DNA of 64,000 nt, taken from assembly GCA_023450085.1 (NCBI GenBank), contig JAEXHI010000037.1:71032-135031 (forward strand), written 5' to 3'. The notes under the pieces are model-generated. The model was not told where the DNA came from. It saw only the letters and a list, made by a program, of their open reading frames with translations, and did not search any database. Shown piece after piece: positions 52,735 to 60,500 of the stretch (positions are counted from its first letter, which is position 1; each line of letters begins with the position of its first letter). Position numbers and translations under genes: made by a program. The DNA is from Bacteroidota bacterium (lineage in GTDB: Bacteria > Bacteroidota > Bacteroidia > Sphingobacteriales > Sphingobacteriaceae).

Positions 52735-52881
52735 ACCTTGGTGGGCTGTCGCTTGGTGGTTATCACGGGCTGAAATATTTTTTGAAAAGCGAAGCCCGTA
52801 GTAATGGCCAATGTAGCCCTTTGCTACGTTCAAATGGCTTCATTACGCTGTGCTTCATTTTGCCATAACCACTTCCAAGGT
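52735..52881. repeat. Structured intergenic element with predicted three-way-junction fold
   Basis: Outer helix: ACCTTGG (52735-52741) with CCAAGGT (52875-52881), and TGGTTAT (52757-52763) with ATAACCA (52865-52871). Inner hairpin 1: ACGGGCT (52765-52771) with AGCCCGT (52793-52799). Inner hairpin 2: GTAATG (52801-52806) with CATTAC (52841-52846), containing GTAGC with GCTAC. It may be a repetitive mobile palindrome or an RNA. The rest of the 52654-53296 spacer holds a CCCCCTTGCCCCCTCGAAGA repeat (52923-52954), a promoter element and a short ORF. Confidence 0.55.
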
Positions 52882-53098
52882 TTATTTTACAATGGTGGTG
52901 GATATGGCTGCTTGTTTAGTATCCTCCCCCTTGCCCCCTCGAAGAGGGGGATATGCAAGGAGTTTAACCGATATGTGTTTTCTTTATGAGAGCTAACCTC
53001 GACAATTTTGGGAAGTGGATTAAGCAGAAAGTATTAACGGTTAATACCCTTTACGTTTTATGCTTTAAATTTTAAATCCTTAATTTTTAAATATTTAC

Positions 53099-53106
53099 TA
53101 TATTTG
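53099..53106 (+). promoter_or_regulatory. -7 element (TATATTTG) upstream of the short ORF and TPR gene
   Basis: Exact TAnnTTTG match, 17 bases before the short ORF at 53123 and 190 before the TPR gene. No -33 box identified. Confidence 0.5.
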
Positions 53107-53122
53107 CCGAAATAATAAAATC

Positions 53123-53218
53123 ATGCTACGTCTAATACATATCCAAAATCAATGCGCTTGCCAGTCTATTTGGCCAAGTAGCTTGGATATTGACTTTAGT
53201 TTTATCTCAGGCTACTAG
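53123..53218 (+). CDS. Short upstream ORF, 31 codons, possible leader peptide
   Basis: It starts 17 bases after a good -7 element and ends 78 bases before the TPR gene. The peptide begins MLRLIHIQNQCACQ and contains a CAC cysteine pair and one Trp. There is no signal peptide and no family match that I know. The position in the 5' leader of the next gene suggests a regulatory leader or a fortuitous frame; only the promoter placement argues for it. Confidence 0.35.
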   Translation: MLRLIHIQNQCACQSIWPSSLDIDFSFISGY

Positions 53219-53296
53219 CATTTCTTTCTAAAAACGCATTTCAATTTATTCAATTAAAAATAATCTGGTGGGAACATCAGGCACACAATATTATAT

Positions 53297-53821
53297 ATGG
53301 ACATTTTATATACTGTAGAAGAAAAGTATCTACAGGCAATGGACGAACTCAATTACGGCGAAACTCCAAAGGCAATGCACTTGCTGAAAGAGTTAATTGC
53401 TACTGATGATACTTATGCCAGGGCGCACTATGGCCTTGGAACCATTTACCATTATTACATTAAGGATTACAAAGCAGCGGGGTATTATTATCAAACAGGA
53501 ATGGATCTAGATGAAACCATTCCAGATTTGTACGAAGATTACCTCAAATTATTGGTAACGCTTCAGTTGCATAAAAAAATAGAACAAGTAACTGCCAAAG
53601 CGCTTGAAGTACCAGGGGTTAACCTTGCCAGAATTTACGAAATGATTGGCGTTTATGAAGAACAACGTCAAAATTTTGCATTGGCAAAACAACATTACCA
53701 AAAGGCAGCTTCAATTACTGTAGTAGATAATGAGCACGACTTGCTACAAGGGCATTTGAAAAGAGTGTCGGGCAAGTTAAAAGCGAAGCAGCAAATGGTT
53801 TACGCTTATGAAGGGAGTTAA
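53297..53821 (+). CDS. Tetratricopeptide-repeat protein, cytosolic
   Basis: 174 residues, no signal peptide. About four TPR-like helical pairs run through it (AMDELNYGETPKAMHLLKEL, ARAHYGLGTIYHYY, YKAAGYYYQTGMDLDETIPD, ARIYEMIGVYEEQRQNFALA). TPR proteins are protein-binding scaffolds, and no partner is known here. The stop codon overlaps a perfect 24-bp palindromic terminator, and the next gene has its own promoter. The leader is nearly 190 bases long from the nearest -7 element and contains a short ORF. Confidence 0.85.
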   Translation: MDILYTVEEKYLQAMDELNYGETPKAMHLLKELIATDDTYARAHYGLGTIYHYYIKDYKAAGYYYQTGMDLDETIPDLYEDYLKLLVTLQLHKKIEQVTAKALEVPGVNLARIYEMIGVYEEQRQNFALAKQHYQKAASITVVDNEHDLLQGHLKRVSGKLKAKQQMVYAYEGS

Positions 53822-53837
53822 TATTAACTCCCTTTTT
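53811..53837 (+). terminator. Terminator overlapping the stop codon of the TPR gene
   Basis: AAGGGAGTTAAT followed directly by ATTAACTCCCTT and then T. The stem is a perfect 24-bp palindrome; its left arm includes the last codons and the TAA. Confidence 0.78.
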
Positions 53838-53851
53838 GCATAAAGGCCATA

Positions 53852-53883
53852 TTTGTTTCTATGTATTGTTCTTGTTACTTTTG
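53852..53883 (+). promoter_or_regulatory. Promoter of the TPR/HTH regulator gene
   Basis: A TTTG -33 box at 53852-53855, a 20-base spacer and an exact -7 box TACTTTTG at 53876-53883. This fixes the start of the gene at the ATG at 53901 rather than the in-frame TTG at 53853. Confidence 0.66.
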
Positions 53884-53900
53884 GTCATAATCATTTCGTC

Positions 53901-55679
53901 ATGACGCCAATATCCCTTATTAAGAAACAGCTAGTTATATGCCTATTCTTTTTATTGGGATTTTTTTCGGCCTTTGGCCAAAATCAAAACGATACCCTGT
54001 TAAATAGCCAAGGTCTTCAAAAGCTAACCGCACTTAATAACTGGTACTACCGTAACGTTAGGCAATATGATAGTGTAAAAGCTTTTCAGGCATTTAGCAA
54101 TTTGCAAAAACAGGCTACTAAAGTAGACGATAAAATTTGTTTGGCGGCGGTAACTTTTTATCGAGGGCAATATTTGGCTATTAAAGTTAATCAAGACAGC
54201 TTGGGTGTTAACAGCATGAAGCAGGGGATTAAAATGGCTGAGTTGAATAAGCAAACGCTGCAAGCTGCCGAATTTTCCCATCACTTAGGCTATTATTATT
54301 TTATCAAAGGAAAATATAGTTCTGCACTTTCCTATATGCTCAAAGCTAATTATGTGTTTCAGCATATCGGTTATGGGCAAATAGAAGAGCCTGGTTATTT
54401 GTTGTACCGTTTGGCCTTTGTATATTATCATTTGCGTAATTATCATGAGGCTTTAAAGCATTTACAAATCGCTGTAAAATACCCCAAAAACAGGCCGGTT
54501 GTGGATATCTACATTCTCAATACCCTTGGATTGAGTTATCGAGAACTGTATCAGCCTGATAGTGCCAAGTATTATTTTTTATTGGCTAAAGCCAAGGCCG
54601 TAGCTACGAGAGATACCGCTTGGATGGGGATTATTTCTGGAAATATAGGCAACCTTCATCTCAAGGCGCACGACTATGCAGGTGCTTTCCCTTTTTTTGA
54701 AAATTATTACAAATACAGCTTAATCTCTAAAGATAAAGCCTGTATTGCCGAAGCCTTGATGGGTTTGGCCGATATTGCTGTTTTTTACAAACGTTATGAT
54801 GAGGCATTGAAACGTTTGAAGGATGCTGATGCCACCTATCATACCAAACCAGGAAACATACAGGTGGAGGATTACATTAAGCTGGGTTACTTGTATAATA
54901 TTTTTTCTAGGGCTTGGGAAGGGAAAGGCAATGCCCAACAATCTTTGTATTATCGTAAGTTGGCCGATGGGGTGCGGGATAGCATTGACCGTAGGGTGCA
55001 ACTGTCCAATAATGTTGCTATTCAGCAATTGCTGGAGGCTGAGCAACACAATAGTGAAATAAAACTGCTGGAAAAAGAAAAGCACACGGCTTTGCTAAAA
55101 CAATACTTTTTAGTTGCCGCTACCATTTTATTGGTCATCATCTTTTTGTTGATCTACAATAGACAATCTCTAAAACGAAAAAAAGACAAGGCATTTCTTG
55201 AAAAGAAAGAAGTGATTTTACAGGCAGAAAAGGAAAAAATTGAGGCCGAGCTAAAGCATGCTACGGAGATGTTAAATAGCTACGTAGAAAACTTGCAACA
55301 AAAGACAGCATTGCTAGATCAGGTACAAACGGAAATGCAAGTGATACAGCAAAGCGCAGTAGGAACTGATGATGAGCTGCAGTTTTTGCAAAGGCTTAAT
55401 GACGCTACTATTTTAACTGAAGAGCAATGGCATGAGTTTAGATCATTATTTGAGAAAGTACATGCTGGTTTTTTTATTAAACTGAAAACAGCCTATCCAC
55501 ATTTAACTCCTGCGGAAACGAGGCTGTGTGCGCTAACCAAGTTGCAATTGGGCACTAAGGAAATTGCCGCAATTTTAGGCGTAAATGCAGATACTATCAA
55601 AAAGACTAGACAGCGATTGCGTAAAAAGATAGAAATTGCCGAAGATGTAGCCTTAGAAACAGTGATTAATGTTTTGTAG
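53901..55679 (+). CDS. TPR-domain membrane regulator with C-terminal LuxR-like HTH
   Basis: 592 residues from the ATG at 53901. Signal peptide or first anchor at 1-27 (LVICLFFLLGFFSAFGQ). About seven TPR units span roughly 50-370. A membrane span lies near 402-422 (YFLVAATILLVIIFLLIYN), followed by a coiled coil (about 425-485). The C-terminal HTH is at about 530-585 (LTPAETRLCALTKLQLGTKE, then IAAILGVNADTIKKTRQRLRKK). This layout, periplasmic TPRs and cytosolic GerE-type HTH, is a known Bacteroidota one-component signalling type. The gene precedes another regulator and the giant surface-protein gene. The target genes are unknown. Confidence 0.9.
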   Translation: MTPISLIKKQLVICLFFLLGFFSAFGQNQNDTLLNSQGLQKLTALNNWYYRNVRQYDSVKAFQAFSNLQKQATKVDDKICLAAVTFYRGQYLAIKVNQDSLGVNSMKQGIKMAELNKQTLQAAEFSHHLGYYYFIKGKYSSALSYMLKANYVFQHIGYGQIEEPGYLLYRLAFVYYHLRNYHEALKHLQIAVKYPKNRPVVDIYILNTLGLSYRELYQPDSAKYYFLLAKAKAVATRDTAWMGIISGNIGNLHLKAHDYAGAFPFFENYYKYSLISKDKACIAEALMGLADIAVFYKRYDEALKRLKDADATYHTKPGNIQVEDYIKLGYLYNIFSRAWEGKGNAQQSLYYRKLADGVRDSIDRRVQLSNNVAIQQLLEAEQHNSEIKLLEKEKHTALLKQYFLVAATILLVIIFLLIYNRQSLKRKKDKAFLEKKEVILQAEKEKIEAELKHATEMLNSYVENLQQKTALLDQVQTEMQVIQQSAVGTDDELQFLQRLNDATILTEEQWHEFRSLFEKVHAGFFIKLKTAYPHLTPAETRLCALTKLQLGTKEIAAILGVNADTIKKTRQRLRKKIEIAEDVALETVINVL

Positions 55680-55787
55680 CTATTGGTTTGCAAATGAGTG
55701 CTTTTTGAAATTGTCCCCCAGTTTGTACCCCTTTTATATTTTAAGATAAGTGTAGCTGTGTTTTCTTTTGTGGGAAATCAAAACAGC

Positions 55788-56765
55788 ATGAATTACCAAA
55801 ACGTTTCCACAGAAGATCTGGCTCACATACTCGTTATGCTGGGTGCCATCCATCCAATTAGTCCAGGTTTGTTGGAAGCGTTTCAGCAAAAAGCGATGTC
55901 TTTAGAGGTCCCTTTAGGTACTACACTGTTGCAAGAAGGTGAAGTTTGTAAACATGTATACTACATCAAAAAGGGAGCCCTCATGGGGGTAACTACCCAT
56001 CAAAAAAAAGAAATTGTAGCCTATATTTCTATTGATAGTGAATTTGTAAGTTCTATTTCTGGGTTGCATGGGGTCATGCCTTCTAAGGAAGCTATTGTAG
56101 CAGTGGAGGATTGTGAGCTGATGGCCATGCGTAACGATGATCTGCAAGAGCTTTTCATGAGGTTTCCTGAGATGAATTTTATATTTAGGGTAATTCTTGA
56201 AAAGCATTATAGGGACGCTCATGAACGTTCGCATATTGTAAGGGTGGGGAATGCAAAGGAACGGTACCAGTATTTTATGGATACCAAACCTGGTTACATT
56301 GAACGTTTGCCTTCGTCTTTGGTAGCCTCTATGCTGGATATGAAGCTGCCAACCTTACTGAAAGCTCAAAAGCAATACCAACTGTCTTTGCAAAGAGATA
56401 AAGAAACCGAAGAATGGTGTAGAAAGATAGAAAGGGATATGCTGGTGAACGAAACTTTTAAGCAATGCAATATTACTTTGGTAAGTTGGGCTAAATCATT
56501 AGGGGTCAGTGCCCAGAAACTTTCTTACATATTGAACCATATTTACCAGCTCACTTTTACTGAATTTGTAAATAACTATCGTATTAAGAGCATTGTGCAG
56601 CAAATGGAAAATCCAGAAATAATGCGACATTTTACGGTAGAGGCCTTGGCCAAAAATGCAGGGTTTACTTCAAGAAGTGCTTTCTATATTGCTTTTAAAA
56701 GACGATTGGGAGTAACTCCTGTGCGATATGCCAAAAACACCGAGGTGTTAGCGCTTGTTGGGTGA
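55788..56765 (+). CDS. Cyclic-nucleotide-binding-like domain fused to AraC-type HTH regulator
   Basis: 325 residues from the ATG at 55788. Residues about 20-140 form a Crp/Fnr-type cNMP-binding fold (VPLGTTLLQEGEVCKHVYYIKKGALMG, then EFVSSISGLHG). Residues about 155-205 look like a degenerate Crp HTH (AKERYQYFMDTKPGYIERLPSSLVASMLDMKLPTLLKA). The end, about 220-320, is an AraC-type double HTH (FVNNYRIKSIVQQME, then FTVEALAKNAGFTSRSAFYIAFKRRLGVTPVRY). The PxxxE effector signature of true Crp proteins is absent, so cAMP binding is doubtful. It lies 108 bases after the TPR/HTH regulator on the same strand, before the surface-protein gene. Each part is recognisable, the combination is unusual. Confidence 0.85.
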   Translation: MNYQNVSTEDLAHILVMLGAIHPISPGLLEAFQQKAMSLEVPLGTTLLQEGEVCKHVYYIKKGALMGVTTHQKKEIVAYISIDSEFVSSISGLHGVMPSKEAIVAVEDCELMAMRNDDLQELFMRFPEMNFIFRVILEKHYRDAHERSHIVRVGNAKERYQYFMDTKPGYIERLPSSLVASMLDMKLPTLLKAQKQYQLSLQRDKETEEWCRKIERDMLVNETFKQCNITLVSWAKSLGVSAQKLSYILNHIYQLTFTEFVNNYRIKSIVQQMENPEIMRHFTVEALAKNAGFTSRSAFYIAFKRRLGVTPVRYAKNTEVLALVG

Positions 56766-56798
56766 TTCACTACACCGTCAATATTTACACCGCATATT

Positions 56799-56832
56799 CC
56801 CCTCTTTGAATGTCTCTCCCGATGCATCGGAA
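56799..56832. repeat. CCCCTCTTTGA/AGGGCAGGGGG repeat
   Basis: A CCCCTCTTT...CCCGATGCATCGG...AGGGCAGGGGG hairpin-like element. Relatives occur at 57006-57054 (CCCCCTCTTCGAG...GGGCAAGGGGGAGG), 47751-47778 and, inverted, 52923-52954. Confidence 0.5.
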
Positions 56833-56875
56833 GGGCAGGGGGAATTGTGAAAAAAACAGTTTTTTTATTGGTCGT

Positions 56876-56970
56876 TAGATCTCTCCGAAGTCGAGATGAC
56901 GCTGTGGGTACACCTTGTAGGAATTAGCAGTTCCTTTACTATGATGTCATCTCGACTTCGGAGAGATCTA
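56876..56970. repeat. Long perfect inverted repeat, 25-bp arms
   Basis: The arms at 56876-56900 and 56946-56970 are exact reverse complements; the left begins TAGATCTCTCCGAAGTCGAG. The loop is 45 bases. It sits in the gene-free spacer 56766-57540 and belongs to the GTCATCTCGA.../GAGATCT relative of the palindromic family. Confidence 0.7.
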
Positions 56971-57087
56971 GTAAGGAGATAATAAAGACCTCTCTCTTAA
57001 TCAATGTCCCCCTCTTCGAGTGTCTATCCCGATGGTTGGGGAGGGCAAGGGGGAGGAATACTGTACCTTCTACATAGTCGCTTTACA

Positions 57088-57152
57088 ACCTCCCTCTTAA
57101 TCCCCTCCGAAATGTCGGAGCAGGCTCTCCAAAGGGAGAGACGGGTACTGCT
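57088..57152. repeat. Dispersed repeat, copy 2 (CTCCAAAGGGAGA type)
   Basis: It aligns with 47609-47672. The CGGAGCAGGCTCTCCAAAGG core is preceded by a CTCCGAAATGTCGGAG hairpin. Confidence 0.6.
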
Positions 57153-57190
57153 ACTATTGATTTTCGTAGGGATATTCCTGTATGCTAAAA

Positions 57191-57224
57191 AACTTTGTCC
57201 CGTTTTATAAAACGGGACAAAGTT
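57191..57224. repeat. Perfect 34-bp palindrome (17-bp arms, no spacer)
   Basis: AACTTTGTCCCGTTTTA is followed directly by its exact reverse complement. There is no clean T-run after it. It could be a terminator-like hairpin, a regulator site or a mobile palindrome. The giant surface-protein gene starts 317 bases downstream, and the spacer between shows no other clear element. Confidence 0.6.
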
Positions 57225-57540
57225 GCTTGTTAGATGTTCATGTGTACTATCTACCTTTACTACGGGAGCATATCTTACTCCTAACCATGTAATATTAACG
57301 CAATTGAAAATATCTCCAAAAACAATAAAGCCTACGATTGATTGTACTGCCTAACCGCTATGTCTGAAAAGACAAATAGGATTGGTAAGTGTAGTGTGTT
57401 TTTCAAGTTTTTGTAAATGAATGTTTTGTGAAATTGTACCCCAAATTATCCCCCCTCTCTATGATAATAAAAATAGACTGGGGACTTACTTTGTAGTTAG
57501 TGAAATAACAAACCACTATAAAGGAATTGATTTTAAAAAT

Positions 57541-60500
57541 ATGAAGAAGTACACTCTCCTGTTCTTGTGCTTTGTAGTGATGCAAAGCTATGCCCAAACT
57601 ATACGTTATGTTAAAGTTGACGCAACTGGTGCCAATAATGGCACCAGCTGGGCAAATGCCTATACCAATTTCCAAACCGCTGTTAATGCTGCTGCTGCTG
57701 GCGAAGAAGTTTGGGTGGCCGCGGGGACCTATCAGCCAGCAAGTGGTCAGTTTTTTGCCATGAAAGAAGGGGTGAAGATATACGGTGGCTTTGCAGGTAA
57801 CGAGGGAACATTGAGCGCTCGTAATTGGACCACCAATGTGACAACTTTGCAAGGTAATGGCAGTTACGTTATCAAAAATGAATTAAATGGGCTGACTAAT
57901 GCTGCGGTGTTAGATGGTTTTACGGTAACCGGGGGGAGTGCCGTTGTTGCAGGTGCAGGAATGTATAATGCCAGCAGTTCGCCTTCGGTAATCAATTGTA
58001 ATTTTTCGGGGAATAGCGCAACTTATGGTGCAGGTGCGATATATAATTATCAATGTTCTACACCACCTATGATTACTAATTGTGTTTTTTCCAATAACAA
58101 CGGTGCTACTTATGGTGGGGCAATATACAATGTGCTATCATCACCTATCATTACAGGCTGTACTTTTAACAATAACACAGCAGTAACAGGTGGTGGCATT
58201 TATAGCGGTAATCAGTCGGTGCCGAACATCAGTAATTGTACATTTAAAAATAATACAGCTAGCACCGCTGCAGGTGGCGCTATTTATTATAATGGTGGTG
58301 GTGTTTCGATTAACGCTTATATTAGTAATTGCCTATTTACTGGAAATACCTCCAATGCGGGTAGTGCCGTTGGCTATGGTGATCAAGTGGCAAATAACCT
58401 CATTGTTACCAATTGTACTTTTTACAATAACACGGGTAGCGCAGCGCTATATGCTCGTTTTTGGAATGCTGGTTTTAGGCCAATTATCCTTAATAATTCT
58501 ATTGTTTACGGCAATACCTCTTTTTTTGACAGAACTGCTAGCGGTGGCGAAATCCAAGTGAATTACTCGTTAATACAAGGGGCATCGTGTCCTGTTGGTG
58601 GAACTTGTAATACTGGTGTGATTTATAATCAGGACCCTAAGTTTGTAGATGCTGCTGCAGGTAATTTTAAGCTAGAGCAGGTCAGTCCAGCAGTGAATAA
58701 GGGGAACAACAGTCTTTATGTAGGCTTGAATAGTGCAACCTTAGATTTGGCGGGTGGTTTACGATTATTGGGTGCAACTATTGATATGGGAGCTTTTGAA
58801 AGCCCCTACAATCCAGTTCCTGTGCCTGATGCAGGTGGTATTGTTTATGTCAAACAAAATGGTGCGGGCGATCTTAGTGGAAATAGCTGGACTAATGCAG
58901 CTCCAGAACTGTCTAATGCGCTTACCGCGGCCGTAACCAATACTAATATCCAACAAATATGGGTAGCCAAAGGCACTTATCAGCCAGCAAGTGGGCAAAG
59001 TTTTGTGATGAAGGAAGGGGTGAAGATGTATGGAGGATTTGTTGGTACGGAATCCCAAATAAATCAAAGGATATTTGGTGCTACTCCTGCAGATAGTACG
59101 CTTCTGCAAGGTAATGGCAGTTATGTGGTTTCTAGTGTAAGCCTAACTGCAGCTTCGCTCATCGATGGTTTTTCGATCAAAGGTGGAAGTGGCCAAACTT
59201 GGGGCGGTGGAATGTATAATTATGGGTCAGCAATTACCATTAACAACTGTCTGTTTGCAGCAAATTCAGCAACTATAGGAGGTGGTATATGTAACTATTA
59301 CAACTCGGCACCTACCATTAGCAATTGTACATTTTCTGGAAATACCGCTGACGGAGGAGGGGGGATTAGTAATTACAATAATTCTTCGCCTACCATTAGC
59401 AATTGTACTTTTTTTAGAAACAGGGCGAATAGTGGGGGTGCAATCAATAATTTTTCATCTTCTAAACCTAATATCACAGGTTGTACTTTTACAGAAAATA
59501 CAGCAAATGATTTCGGCGGAGCTATCACTAATTCAACCTCTTCTTCGTCTACCATCACGAATTGTAATTTCTCTGGGAATAAAGCAACTTCAGCTAGTGG
59601 CGGTGCGATATTTAATACCGCTTCGTCTCCTGTAATTACTGATTGTAGTTTTTCAAACAATACTTCCAGTACTTACGGAGGTGGTATTTTTAATGAACAA
59701 TCATCAGCGGCTAATATTAGCAACAGCACATTTACTTCCAATTCTTCAGGTGGTGGTGGCGGTATCTTCAATACAGGATCTTCGCCAAGCATCGTTGGTT
59801 GTACTTTTACGTCCAACTCTGCGAGTGTAAGCGGAGGCGGTGGCGTTTTTAACTATTCGTCATCATCAGCCATCATTAGCAACTGCACATTTGTGAGTAA
59901 TACCGTAAGTGCTTCTGGAGGTGGAGGTATGATGAACCAGGGTGCTTCACCTACGGTGACTAATTGTGTGTTTAAGGGCAATACCAGCACAGGCAACAGC
60001 TCAGGTGCAGGGATGTATAATGTAATAGCGGCTGCAACTACGGTTAAGAATTGCGTTTTTTATGGCAATACCTCTGTGCGATACGCAGGAGCAATATATA
60101 ATGGTTCCTCATCTCCTAAATTAATTAACTGTACTATTGCTGGAAATAGGGCTGGCTTTACGAATTGGGGTGGTGGTATCTATAATAGCTCTTCGTCTTC
60201 GCCTGTCATTAGCAATGCAATCATTTACGGAAACAGTGATGGAATTATAAATAGCAATAGTACGCCAATAGTAAGTTATAGTATTGTACAGGGAGGTTAC
60301 GTTGGTACAGGAAATACAGATGTGGATCCTTTATTTACCAATGCGCCAGCTTTCAGTACAGCTCCATTTATTGTGGGTGATTATACCTTAAAGAGTTATA
60401 GTCCAGCTACTAATACAGGAAGTAATGCGTTATATACAGGTTTAGATGCCGCAACGTTAGATGTTGCAGGCAATGCCAGGGTGTATAGATATGCGACAGG

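Noticed and set aside
52804..52989. A 61-codon frame rich in Cys and Phe
   Set aside because: It runs through the structured intergenic element and a CCCCCTTGCCCCCTC repeat, so it is an accidental frame.
57004..57210. A 68-codon frame rich in Gly, Ser and Leu
   Set aside because: It lies wholly in dispersed palindromic repeats (CCCCCTC...GGGGGAGG and CTCCAAAGGGAGA types) and has no promoter or homology that I can see.
56766..57540. Possible phase-variable promoter inversion in front of the giant gene
   Set aside because: The inverted repeats are there but no invertase gene or promoter between the arms is visible, so this is kept only as a weak idea.
57403..57852. Minus-strand frame of 149 codons over the start of the giant gene
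   Set aside because: Antisense to a much longer frame with clear signal peptide and domain repeats; its composition is the complement of the real gene.
58190..58561. Plus-strand frame of 123 codons in another phase inside the giant gene
   Set aside because: Shadow of the repeats; hydrophobic composition comes from reading the GGT/AAT-rich code out of phase.
57961..60240. Regular repeats that could suggest a CRISPR array
   Set aside because: The repetition is at protein level (NCxFxxN..GGxIYN units) with variable DNA and spacing, in one open frame, without exact repeats and spacers.
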